Source: CAJCIY01 sp036379355
GTDB lineage: Bacteria; Actinomycetota; Actinomycetes; Mycobacteriales; CAJCIY01
Reading direction: 5' to 3'
Length of the DNA: 56,090 nucleotides
NCBI GenBank assembly: GCA_036379355.1
Contig: DASVGV010000070.1
Location: 1-56,090 of the forward strand
The position numbers and the translations under genes were made by a program. Below the pieces are notes generated by a model. That model ran no database searches and was not told the origin of the DNA. It saw only the letters and a list, made by a program, of their open reading frames with translations. This document shows, piece after piece, positions 1-7,100 of this stretch (its first letter is position 1; every line of letters begins with the position of its first letter).

Positions 1-647
1 GTGATCACGCAGCTGCCATGGGTGAAGTCGGCGGCGTCCAGCAGGGTCTTGCCCGAGAAGTAGCGTCCGGTGAGTTGAGCGGGCGCGTCGTGACCCAGGA
101 TGAGATCAACCTGCGCGTGACAGACCGGCACGGTCACGGCCAAGTCGACTGTCTTGTCGGCCGCACTGACCGTGACGGTTTGGATGTCTGCGCGGGTCTG
201 CGGGTACGACTCGCCTGCCTGCGGCGTGGAGTACGCCACCAGCGAGAACTCGGTACCGTCGCAGGCAGGGTCGCTAACCATGACCGTTGCCGTGCCCTTC
301 GGCCCGTCGAAAGTCCACGAGTAGGCGCTGGAGCCGAGTCCACAGGCCGCCTTCGGGTCCGCCGACTTGGTCGCGGCCGCGGCGCCCAGCGCCGCGGCGG
401 TCGTCGACGTCGCACTCGGCGAGGCACTCGCCGTGGCCGACGAGCTCGCGCTGGCCGACGACGTCGCCGTGTCCGTCGGGCTGGTGGTCGCCGTGGCGGG
501 GCTCACGGTGCTGCCGGTCCCGGCGGCCGTAGCGCTGGTCGCCATGATCGCGGGGACGGCGGCGATCGGCCCGAGGATCAGTGCCGCGGTCGCGAGCGCC
601 CGCGTCGAGCGGCGTCGGGACCAGGCCCGGAAGTCGAAGTTGCGCAT
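1..647 (-). CDS. Secreted hypothetical protein, C-terminus cut by window edge
   Basis: The frame is open from the ATG at 647 to the window edge, giving 215 residues without a stop. The N-terminus is a classic export signal: positive residues (RAWSRRRSTR), then a hydrophobic stretch (about 17-36) ending in Ala-rich sequence. A low-complexity Ser/Thr/Ala linker (about 42-90) follows, then a domain with Cys pairs starting near ACGLGSSAYSWTF and a second part ending in THGSCVIT. The linker suggests a surface-exposed or wall-spanning protein. No LPXTG or transmembrane anchor is visible before the edge. A weak SD (GAGGGTG) precedes the ATG. I do not recognise the family. It lies 343 bp downstream of prfB on the same strand, probably with its own promoter. 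Confidence 0.7.
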   Translation of the reverse strand, partial: MRNFDFRAWSRRRSTRALATAALILGPIAAVPAIMATSATAAGTGSTVSPATATTSPTDTATSSASASSSATASASPSATSTTAAALGAAAATKSADPKAACGLGSSAYSWTFDGPKGTATVMVSDPACDGTEFSLVAYSTPQAGESYPQTRADIQTVTVSAADKTVDLAVTVPVCHAQVDLILGHDAPAQLTGRYFSGKTLLDAADFTHGSCVI

Positions 648-890
648 CGGTCACCCTCACACCCAAGGTGGGGGCGGGCTCACCACTCACTCCCCGTGCC
701 GCCTGGTGACCGAATGCGGCGTTGGCACGGATCGACGTGTCCCCCCGGCGCTCTGGCCGGCACGCGAAATGTACCTCAGCACGCGAGACCCGTCGTCACC
801 CTTCTGGACCTCGCGAACACACTCCGTAGTCAAAGCGGTGCGGACTGCGCCTCCTGGCCGTCGACCCGGCCCGGCTCCCCACCTGATCCG

Positions 891-905
891 GCGTAGCGAC
901 TACGC
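891..905. other. Stem-loop GCGTAG-CGA-CTACGC
   Basis: A 6-bp perfect stem with a 3-nt loop lies between the prfB stop and the secreted-protein gene. Together with the palindrome at 932-947 it may form the prfB transcription end. Neither is followed by a T-run, so a classical intrinsic terminator is not shown. The rest of 648-890 holds nothing else I can support beyond the presumed upstream region of the secreted-protein gene. Confidence 0.35.
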
Positions 906-931
906 AGCGTGACGGGTCTAAGGGAACATCA

Positions 932-947
932 TCACCCGTACGGGTGA
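932..947. other. Perfect 16-bp palindrome TCACCCGTACGGGTGA
   Basis: The sequence equals its own reverse complement over all 16 bases. It lies 43 bp past the prfB stop and about 285 bp upstream of the secreted-protein start. It could be a dyad operator or a loopless terminator stem; no T-run follows on either strand. Confidence 0.45.
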
Positions 948-990
948 GCATCGGGCGTCTCGCGGCTACGCAGAGTCGGATCGCGGCGGT

Positions 991-2100
991 TCAGGCCGGG
1001 TCGTCTCCCTCGTGTGGCGAGCGGCGCCAGCGGATCTCGGCGGTGACGAAGTCGTCGATCTCGCCGTCCAGGACCGCGTCGACGTTGCCGGTCTCCACCT
1101 GGGTCCGCAGGTCCTTGACCATCTGGTACGGGTGCAGCACATAGTTGCGGATCTGGCTGCCGAAGCCGATGTCGTTCTTGCCGCCGCGCAGCGCGTCCAT
1201 CGCCGCGGCCTCCTCCTGGCGGCGCCGTTCGAGCAGCTTGGCCTGGAGCACCAGCATGGCGCTGGCGCGGTTCTGGATCTGCGACCGCTCGTTCTGGCAG
1301 GTCACGACGATGTTCGTCGGCAGGTGGGTGATACGGACCGCGGAGTCGGTCGTGTTGACGCCCTGTCCGCCGGGACCGGACGACCGGTAGACGTCGACGC
1401 GGATGTCCTTGTCGTCGATCTCGACGTGGTCGCTCGCCTCGACGACTGGCGTGACGTCGATCGCCGCGAACGAGGTCTGCCGGCGGCTCTGGTTGTCGAA
1501 CGGGCTGATACGCACGAGCCGGTGGACGCCGTGCTCGCCGGCGAGAGTGCCGTACGCGTACGGCGCCTTGACGACGAAGATCGCGCTCTTGATACCGGCC
1601 TCCTCGGCGTACTGGGTGTCGAGCACGTCGAGGCCGTACCCGGCGCGCTCGGCCCACCGCAGGTACATCCGCAGCAGCATCTCCGCCCAGTCCTGGGAGT
1701 CGACGCCGCCCGCGCCGGGGTTGATCTGCAGCAGGGCGTTGCGCTCGTCGTACTCGCCGGACAACAGCGTGCGCACCTCCAGGTCGCCGATCGCGCGGGC
1801 GAGGGCGGGCAGGTCGCGCTCCACCTCGGAGACCAGGTCGGCGTCGTCGAGCTCCAGCGCCGCCTCGGCGTCGTCGAGCCGGGACCGCAGGTCGTCCAGC
1901 CGGTCGAGGGTGCTCTTGTGCGCGGCCATCCGGCTGGTGACCTGCTGTGCGCGGTCGGCGTCGTCCCACAGGCCCGGCTCGGCCGCCTGCTGCTCCAGGT
2001 CCGCGAGCTCGGCGCGGAGGGTGTCGGGGGCGAGGACCTGGACGATGCCGGCCAGGGTGGCCTGAAGCTCCTTCACCGTCCCGGCAAGGTCTTCGGCCAC
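991..2100 (-). CDS. prfB: Peptide chain release factor 2 (RF2)
   Basis: RF2 recognises UGA/UAA stop codons in the ribosomal A site and triggers peptidyl-tRNA hydrolysis. The 369-residue length is normal. The stop-recognition motif SPF is at about 199-201 (RISPFDNQSRR) and the catalytic GGQ at 244-246 (SSGPGGQGVN). The N-terminal helical domain is intact. The reading frame is continuous, so there is no in-frame TGA or programmed +1 frameshift of the kind that autoregulates E. coli prfB. The start is GTG at 2100; a TANNNT hexamer 7 nt upstream suggests a leaderless mRNA. The usual actinobacterial partners ftsE, ftsX and smpB do not follow it here. Confidence 0.97.
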   Translation of the reverse strand: MAEDLAGTVKELQATLAGIVQVLAPDTLRAELADLEQQAAEPGLWDDADRAQQVTSRMAAHKSTLDRLDDLRSRLDDAEAALELDDADLVSEVERDLPALARAIGDLEVRTLLSGEYDERNALLQINPGAGGVDSQDWAEMLLRMYLRWAERAGYGLDVLDTQYAEEAGIKSAIFVVKAPYAYGTLAGEHGVHRLVRISPFDNQSRRQTSFAAIDVTPVVEASDHVEIDDKDIRVDVYRSSGPGGQGVNTTDSAVRITHLPTNIVVTCQNERSQIQNRASAMLVLQAKLLERRRQEEAAAMDALRGGKNDIGFGSQIRNYVLHPYQMVKDLRTQVETGNVDAVLDGEIDDFVTAEIRWRRSPHEGDDPA

Positions 2101-2107
2101 GCGCGCC

Positions 2108-2113
2108 AGCGTA
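2108..2113 (-). promoter_or_regulatory. -10 hexamer TACGCT of prfB (leaderless)
   Basis: On the minus strand TACGCT is separated from the prfB GTG by 7 nt, the spacing expected when transcription begins at the start codon. No SD sequence precedes the GTG. Confidence 0.5.
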
Positions 2114-2152
2114 GCCAGCGCCGGCGGCGTCCCCGACGACCGTCCGCCCGGC

Positions 2153-2158
2153 TAGGGT
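2153..2158 (+). promoter_or_regulatory. -10 hexamer TAGGGT of the SDR/GT2/methyltransferase operon (leaderless)
   Basis: TAGGGT ends 6 nt before the GTG at 2165, so the transcript probably starts at the start codon itself. No SD is visible. It diverges from the prfB promoter 40 bp away. Confidence 0.5.
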
Positions 2159-2164
2159 CGAGCG

Positions 2165-3121
2165 GTGACGAAACGGGCGGTCGTGACCGGGGGAGCCGGC
2201 TTCCTGGGCTCGCACCTGTGCACCCGCCTGCTCGGCCGCGGGTACGAGGTGATCGCCCTCGACAGCTTCCTGACCGGCACGCCGGTGAACGTCGAGCACC
2301 TGCTCCAGGACCCGTGCTTCACCCTGGTCCGCTGCGACGTCACCGACTACGTCCACGTTCCGGGACCCGTCGACGCGGTCCTGCACTTCGCCTCTCCCGC
2401 CTCGCCCATCGACTACCTCGAGCTGCCGATCGAGACGATGAAGGTGGGTTCCATCGGGACTCTGCACGCCCTCGGCCTCGCGAAGGAGAAGGGCGCCCGC
2501 TTCCTCGTCGCCTCCACGTCCGAGGTCTACGGCGACCCGCAGGTCCACCCGCAGCCGGAGACCTACTGGGGGCACGTCAACCCGGTCGGGCCACGCGGCG
2601 TCTACGACGAGGCCAAGCGGTTCGGGGAGGCGCTGACGATGGCCTACCGCAACACCCACGGCGTGAACACGGCCCTCGTCCGCATCTTCAACACGTACGG
2701 GCCGCGGATGCGCCCGCGCGACGGCCGCGCGATACCCACCTTCATCACCCAGGCACTGCGCGGCGAGCCCATCACGGTCGCCGGCGACGGCAGCCAGACC
2801 CGCTCCGTCTGCTACGTCGACGACCTCGTCGACGGCATCCTCCGGCTCCTCGAGTCCGACCTGCCCGGCCCGGTGAACATCGGCAACCCGGCCGAACTGT
2901 CGATCCTGGCCCTCGCCGAGACGATCCGCGACCTGGTCGGCGGCCCGTCGCAGATCACCTTCATTCCCCGCCCCGTGGACGACCCGAGCGTCCGCCAGCC
3001 CGACATCACCATTGCCCGTGACCGGCTGGGCTGGGAGCCGGCCATCGACCTGACCACCGGCCTGGAGCGGACCGTAGCCTGGTTCCGCAGCCACCCCGAG
3101 ATCGTGGGAGCCGCCTCATGA
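2165..3121 (+). CDS. NAD-dependent SDR epimerase/decarboxylase, UDP-glucuronate decarboxylase-like
   Basis: This extended SDR has 318 residues. The NAD-binding motif GGAGFLG is at about 9-15, the active-site Ser/Thr region is STSEVYGDP near 118-125, and YxxxK is Y147-D-E-A-K151. The sequences FASPASP and RIFNTYGPRM are typical of UDP-glucuronate decarboxylases, which make UDP-xylose in the cytoplasm. That substrate is inferred from family resemblance; a UDP-glucose 4-epimerase or dTDP-glucose dehydratase is possible. The start is GTG at 2165 with a TANNNT hexamer immediately upstream. The stop overlaps the next ATG (ATGA, 3118-3121), so it is translationally coupled to a glycosyltransferase. 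Confidence 0.88.
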   Translation: MTKRAVVTGGAGFLGSHLCTRLLGRGYEVIALDSFLTGTPVNVEHLLQDPCFTLVRCDVTDYVHVPGPVDAVLHFASPASPIDYLELPIETMKVGSIGTLHALGLAKEKGARFLVASTSEVYGDPQVHPQPETYWGHVNPVGPRGVYDEAKRFGEALTMAYRNTHGVNTALVRIFNTYGPRMRPRDGRAIPTFITQALRGEPITVAGDGSQTRSVCYVDDLVDGILRLLESDLPGPVNIGNPAELSILALAETIRDLVGGPSQITFIPRPVDDPSVRQPDITIARDRLGWEPAIDLTTGLERTVAWFRSHPEIVGAAS

Positions 3122-3810
3122 AGCTCTCGATCCTCATGCCCGTCTACAACGAGGAGCGCACGCTCGCCAGTGCGATCGGCAGCGTTCTCGACGTCGCCTA
3201 CCCGTGCGACGTCGAGCTCGTCGTCGTCGACGACGGCAGCCACGACGACACTCCCAAGATCCTGGCGGCACAGAGCGACCCGCGCGTACGGACCTTTCGC
3301 CAGGAGCCGAACCAGGGCAAGGGCGCGGCGATCCGCCGTGCCGCGGCCGAGGCGACCGGCGACTACGTGATCATGTGTGACGCCGATCTGGAGTACTCCC
3401 CCGGCGACATTCCGTCCCTGGTCGCACCAGTCCTGGCCGGCGACGCCCGCGTCGTCTACGGAACGCGCCTGTTCGGCAGCCACAACGCGTACAGCTTCTG
3501 GTACGTCATGGGCAACAAGGGGGTGACGCTGTTCGCGAACATGCTGTTCAACGCGTACATCTCCGACGTCGAGACGTGCTTCAAGCTGCTGCCGACCGCG
3601 CTGTACCGCGAGCTCGACGTCACCGCGCCGGGGTTCGGCATGGAGGCGGAGATCACCGGCAAGCTGCTGCGGCGGGGCATCCGTCCGTACGAGGTGCCGA
3701 TCAGCTACGTGGCACGTACGCGCGCCGAGGGAAAGAAGCTGACCTGGCGCGACGGGGTCGAGGCCCTGTGGATCCTCAGCCGCGCCCGGCTCGCGCGCCG
3801 CGCGGCATGA
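3118..3810 (+). CDS. Family 2 glycosyltransferase, polyprenyl-phosphate sugar transferase type
   Basis: This 230-residue GT2 resembles dolichol/polyprenyl-phosphate mannose or glucose synthases. The start MKLSILMPVYNEE is typical; the nucleotide-binding motif VVDDGS is at about 37-41 and the metal-binding DAD at 88-90 (MCDADLEYSP). The C-terminal part (GFGMEAEITGK, YEVPISY) matches DPM1-like proteins. No C-terminal membrane pair is evident, so it would act on the cytoplasmic membrane face, loading a sugar onto a lipid carrier. It overlaps the SDR upstream by 4 bp and the methyltransferase downstream by 4 bp. The sugar cannot be told; the upstream SDR suggests a pentose or uronate-derived donor. 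Confidence 0.88.
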   Translation: MKLSILMPVYNEERTLASAIGSVLDVAYPCDVELVVVDDGSHDDTPKILAAQSDPRVRTFRQEPNQGKGAAIRRAAAEATGDYVIMCDADLEYSPGDIPSLVAPVLAGDARVVYGTRLFGSHNAYSFWYVMGNKGVTLFANMLFNAYISDVETCFKLLPTALYRELDVTAPGFGMEAEITGKLLRRGIRPYEVPISYVARTRAEGKKLTWRDGVEALWILSRARLARRAA

Positions 3811-4541
3811 GACCGGAGCCCCCCCGGCACGACGACCCGCCGGTCACCGGCGACAGCCGGCTCCAGTCGCAGGTGCTCGAGGACCTCACCGAGGCGGTCA
3901 ACTACCGGCTCTGGCAGGCCGAGCTGGCGCTGCCGCACCTGGGCGACGACCCGCTGGAGATCGGCTCGGGCAACGGCGACTTCGCGGCGACGATCGCCGA
4001 GCAGGGCGGACGGATCACGGCGTCCGAGGCGGACACGTCGCGCCTGGCCGGTCTGCGGGCGCGGTTCGCACGCGACGACCGCGTGGCCGTCCGCGAGCTG
4101 GCCGTGCCCATTACCGAGACGGCCGAGCACTCGTCCGTCGTCGCGTTCAACGTGCTCGAGCACATTCCCGACGACGTCGCCGCGCTCCGCGCGTTCGCAG
4201 GTCTGGTGCGCGCCAGTGGTCGCATCGTGGTCTTCGTTCCGGCGTTCGGCTTCGCGATGAGCCGGTTCGACCGCGCGATCGGACACCAGCGGCGCTATAC
4301 CGTCCCGTCGCTGACCGCGGCGATGGCGTCGGCGGGGCTGCGGGTGCAGACCGCGCATTACGTGAACGCCATCGGCCTGCCGACCTGGGTGCTGGGCATG
4401 CGGCTGCTGCGGATGACTCCGCGCAGTGGGCTGATCCTCCGCGTGTGGGACGCGCAGGTGATGCCGCGGATGCAGCGCATCGAGTCCAGGCACATCCCGC
4501 CGTTCGGCCAGTCGGTGTTCTGCGTCGCCGAGAGGCCCTGA
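3807..4541 (+). CDS. Class I SAM-dependent methyltransferase
   Basis: The protein has 244 residues from the ATG at 3807, chosen because it overlaps the preceding stop (ATGA) and agrees with the domain start. Motif I is EIGSGNGDF at 51-59, and an acidic residue ends strand 2 (SEADTSR). FNVLEHIPDD is the post-motif II signature of UbiE/Coq5-like small-molecule methyltransferases. The middle part FGFAMSRFDRAIGHQRRY is common in methyltransferases of glycan and lipid-linked sugar clusters. As the third gene of a coupled operon, it probably methylates the sugar or lipid intermediate made by its neighbours; the substrate is not shown. It converges on the TadG-like gene, 33 bp away. Confidence 0.85.
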   Translation: MRPEPPRHDDPPVTGDSRLQSQVLEDLTEAVNYRLWQAELALPHLGDDPLEIGSGNGDFAATIAEQGGRITASEADTSRLAGLRARFARDDRVAVRELAVPITETAEHSSVVAFNVLEHIPDDVAALRAFAGLVRASGRIVVFVPAFGFAMSRFDRAIGHQRRYTVPSLTAAMASAGLRVQTAHYVNAIGLPTWVLGMRLLRMTPRSGLILRVWDAQVMPRMQRIESRHIPPFGQSVFCVAERP

Positions 4542-4574
4542 CGGCCGGCTGTTGTCCGTCGTGCGAGGCGGCGC

Positions 4575-5006
4575 TCAGCCGGCGGTGCGGTTGGTCGCGC
4601 GGGCGTCGGCGTGCACGGTGACGGTCCCGTAGACCGGGAGGCGCACCGTCCGCGTGGCATGAACGACCACGGTGTGTGGCCCGCTGACCTCGGCGGTGAA
4701 GTGCCAGCCGGGGAAGCGGGCGGCCGGATAGTTGGTCTCGACGAAGTGCTGGACGGCCCGGTCGACGTCCGCCGCGGCCAGGGGCAGGTCGCCGTCCGCG
4801 CCGTGCGCGTACACGGCGGCGACGTCCACGTCCTGCGCCGCCGCGAGGGCGGCGCCGTCGGCGGCCGCTGCCAGGTCCCGGCGGTCCAGGAAGACGGCGC
4901 TGGCGTCGACCACGGCGAACACCAGCAGCATCGCGATCGCGAGGAAGCCCAGCGTCAGGATCAGGATCGTGCCGCGGTCCTCGGCTCCTGACGCGGGAGC
5001 CCTCAC
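4575..5006 (-). CDS. TadG/TadE-like membrane-anchored pseudopilin
   Basis: The protein has 143 residues with an N-terminal hydrophobic helix just after a Gly (DRG-TILILTLGFLAIAMLLV), then a soluble domain with DLAAAADGAALAAA. This is the signature of Flp-pilus TadG-like proteins and helicase/secretion-neighbourhood TadE-like proteins. It lacks the Glu at position +5 that the two TadE proteins upstream keep. The start is GTG at 5006: it overlaps the previous gene's TGA (GTGA, 5003-5006) and has purine-rich sequence before it; a TTG at 5021 is less likely. It is the last gene of the Tad operon. Confidence 0.8.
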   Translation of the reverse strand: MRAPASGAEDRGTILILTLGFLAIAMLLVFAVVDASAVFLDRRDLAAAADGAALAAAQDVDVAAVYAHGADGDLPLAAADVDRAVQHFVETNYPAARFPGWHFTAEVSGPHTVVVHATRTVRLPVYGTVTVHADARATNRTAG

Positions 5007-5530
5007 CCTGCACTCCGCCAACGGTCGACGGCCAGGACGTACGAGCCCACCACGTGCACGGTGGCGGGGACGACCGTGCGGAGCACACCCCGGTCGGCGA
5101 AGGGCAGGTGGACGTCCTCGCTGACGCAGACGGTGTAGCGGCTGCCCGGCGACAGCGCCGGCTCGACCGCGGCAGCCCGGCAGCCCGCGCCCGGCGCAGT
5201 GAACCTCACCGTCGGGGCGCCCGCTACGCCCTGGTCCGCGAACGCGATCTGCGCCGCGGTCACTGCCCGCTGCACGCCGATGGCCGTGGAGGGTGCCGTG
5301 GCGAAGGCCCGGCCGGCTTCCCGCGCCGCCTCGGCGGCGGCGAACGAGCCGCGCTGCACCTGGAACACGGACAGGAGCACGTAGATCAGCGGAACGAGCA
5401 GGATCACGGCACCGCCGACGAACTCGACCAGCGAGCTGCCGGTCTCCCGGTCGGCGCCGCTGACCCGGTGCGCGATCGTCTCTGCCTTGCCCCGAAGACG
5501 CTGCGGCACAGGCCGTCTCACCGGAACCAC
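5003..5530 (-). CDS. TadE-like minor pilin (second copy)
   Basis: The core contains ETG-SSLVEFVGGAVILLVPLIY, a type IVb prepilin cleavage site (G followed by SSLVEF, Glu at +5) and hydrophobic helix. QRGSFAAAEAAREAGRAFA follows, as in TadE minor pilins of Flp/Tad systems. The mature domain has two Cys. The start is uncertain: in-frame GTGs at 5530 and 5521 both lack a good SD and lie 34-44 bp past the previous stop; 5530 is given here, for 175 residues. Its stop overlaps the TadG-like GTG. Confidence 0.78.
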   Translation of the reverse strand: MVPVRRPVPQRLRGKAETIAHRVSGADRETGSSLVEFVGGAVILLVPLIYVLLSVFQVQRGSFAAAEAAREAGRAFATAPSTAIGVQRAVTAAQIAFADQGVAGAPTVRFTAPGAGCRAAAVEPALSPGSRYTVCVSEDVHLPFADRGVLRTVVPATVHVVGSYVLAVDRWRSAG

Positions 5531-5564
5531 CCGTCGGGCGACCCGCTGACGGCGCGGGTGAGGC

Positions 5565-5945
5565 TCATCGTGGTTCCCGCATCGCCCGTGCGGACACGTC
5601 GAGGTGGACACGTCCGCCCGGTACGAACATCAAGGGCACGTCGGCGCTCACCCGCATGCGGACGAGCTCGGGCGTGGTGCCTTCGTACGAGCCGGCGCAG
5701 GGCGTGCGCACCGCGCCGCCGACCGCGTGCCGGACCAGGTCGGTGCACGCGCGCTCGCCGGCCGGGAGTCCGCTGTCGCGCAGCGCCGCGGTCCGGGCGC
5801 CCTCGGCCGCGTCGGCGACGAGCACGTCCCGGGTGTGGATGACCAGCGCGAACTGCACGACGGCCAGGAAGACCATGATCAGAAGGACCGATACCAGGAC
5901 GTACTCGACCACCGCCGCGCCGCGTTCGCGGTCGTCGGCGGGCAC
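5565..5945 (-). CDS. TadE-like minor pilin (first copy)
   Basis: The protein has 126 residues. The N-terminus has DRERG-AAVVEYVLVSVLLIMVF, the G/xxxxEY class III signal processed by a TadV/CpaA-type prepilin peptidase, followed by one membrane helix. VLVADAAEGARTAALRD matches the conserved post-helix region of TadE. Two Cys in the mature part may form a disulfide outside the membrane. The start is GTG at 5945, 3 bp past the pilin-like gene's stop. TadE proteins are thought to be minor structural components of Flp pili. Confidence 0.85.
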   Translation of the reverse strand: MPADDRERGAAVVEYVLVSVLLIMVFLAVVQFALVIHTRDVLVADAAEGARTAALRDSGLPAGERACTDLVRHAVGGAVRTPCAGSYEGTTPELVRMRVSADVPLMFVPGGRVHLDVSARAMREPR

Positions 5946-5948
5946 CGG

Positions 5949-6176
5949 TCAACCCCCGCTGGACGGGGTGTTGCTCACGTTGTCGATCGCGTTGGTGAAC
6001 GCGTGGGCGATAGCCGGGCCGACGAGCGGGATGAGCACGACGACGACCGCCGCGGACATGATCGCGATCATGACCCAGCCCGGGATGTCGCCGCGCTCGC
6101 GGCCGTCGGTCAGGCGCTGCCGCGCCGTCCCGGTCGCCAGCCAGCAGGTCAGCAGCAGCGACTGGAGTCGGGTCAT
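5949..6176 (-). CDS. Small pilin-like membrane protein of the Tad operon
   Basis: This 75-residue protein has a basic N-terminal region ending in RERG, then a single hydrophobic helix (DIPGWVMIAIMSAAVVVVLIPLVG) and a short tail ending TPSSGG. Position and size correspond to the major Flp pilin of Tad loci. However, the segment after the presumed cleavage Gly is DIPGW rather than xxxxEY, so the Glu+5 of Flp pilins is absent. It may be a divergent pilin or another small membrane component. An excellent SD (AGGAGGGG) lies 8 nt before the ATG, suggesting strong translation, as expected of a structural subunit. Confidence 0.65.
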   Translation of the reverse strand: MTRLQSLLLTCWLATGTARQRLTDGRERGDIPGWVMIAIMSAAVVVVLIPLVGPAIAHAFTNAIDNVSNTPSSGG

Positions 6177-6188
6177 GGTGGTCCCCTC

Positions 6189-7100
6189 CTAGTGGGCGAT
6201 GGTGGTCAAGGTGACCGCGCCGGGGAAGAGCGCGAAGACGATCACAACAGGCAAGATCAAGAAGACGACCGGCGCCATCATCGCGATCTCGCGCTTGCCG
6301 CCGGTCTCGAGCAGCACCCGCCGGCCGTCCTCGCGGACGTCGGCTGCCTGGGCACGCAGCACGTCGGCGAGAGGGGTGCCGCGCTGGAGGGCGACCGTGA
6401 CCCCGTCGACGAAGCGCACCAGTGACGGCAGCGTCGTCCGCTCCGCCACAGCCTGCAGCGCCGCGACGAAGGGCGTGCCGGCCCGGGCGTCGACGAGCGC
6501 GGTGCGCAGCTCGCGGGCCAGCTCGCCGTGGGACCGGGCCGTCACGCGCTCCAGGGCCGCCACCGGCGACTCGCCGGCCCCGACGGCCAACGCCAGCAAC
6601 TCGGCGACGACCGGCAGCTCCAGGGCGATCGCCTCCTCCCGGCGACGCACGGCCCGGGTCAAGGCGGCGTCGCGAGCGATGACGCCGGCGAGGACGCCGA
6701 CCACCACGAGGGCCGCGAGGGACAGCGGCGGGAGCCCGATGCCGCCGACGGCGCGGACCAGCAGGAGCGCGAGGCCGGCGGCCCCTCCGACGGCACCCCA
6801 CAGCACCTGCTCCTGGCGGAGGTCGTCGACGGTGAGGTCGCTGCCGAGGGCGACCAGCCGGCGACGTACCGATGCCTGGCCACCCAGCGCGCGGCCGAGC
6901 CGCTGTCCGAGCCCGGTGACGAGTGGAGTCCGCGTACCAGGGCGACGGACCAGGAGGGTCGAGGGGCGCGCCTGATCACGGACGTACGGGGCGATGCGAT
7001 CGACGAGATGCGGGCGCCGCCAGATCGGCACGCGGGTGAGCACGGTCACCGCCCCGACGCCACCGAGCAGCCCGACCGCCGCGCCGGCCAGCGCGCTCAC
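6189..7100 (-). CDS. tadC: TadC-like inner-membrane platform protein (T2SS F family)
   Basis: The protein has 303 residues with T2SSF-domain features. Hydrophobic helices lie at the N-terminus, near 100-150 (LRQEQVLWGAVGG, then LPPLSLAALVVVGVLAG) and at the C-terminus (MMAPVVFLILPVVIVFALFPG). The cytoplasmic segment ELPVVAELLALAVGAGESP and GTPLADVLRAQAADVRED are typical of TadC. With TadB it forms the membrane platform that the TadA ATPase acts on. The start is GTG at 7100, overlapping the TadB stop (GTGA). Confidence 0.88.
   Translation of the reverse strand: MSALAGAAVGLLGGVGAVTVLTRVPIWRRPHLVDRIAPYVRDQARPSTLLVRRPGTRTPLVTGLGQRLGRALGGQASVRRRLVALGSDLTVDDLRQEQVLWGAVGGAAGLALLLVRAVGGIGLPPLSLAALVVVGVLAGVIARDAALTRAVRRREEAIALELPVVAELLALAVGAGESPVAALERVTARSHGELARELRTALVDARAGTPFVAALQAVAERTTLPSLVRFVDGVTVALQRGTPLADVLRAQAADVREDGRRVLLETGGKREIAMMAPVVFLILPVVIVFALFPGAVTLTTIAH

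Noticed and set aside
991..2100. Programmed +1 frameshift in prfB
   Set aside because: The frame is continuous with no in-frame TGA near codon 25; none is needed.
932..3094. 720-codon minus-strand frame across prfB and the SDR gene
   Set aside because: It overlaps two clear genes in other frames and has low-complexity sequence.
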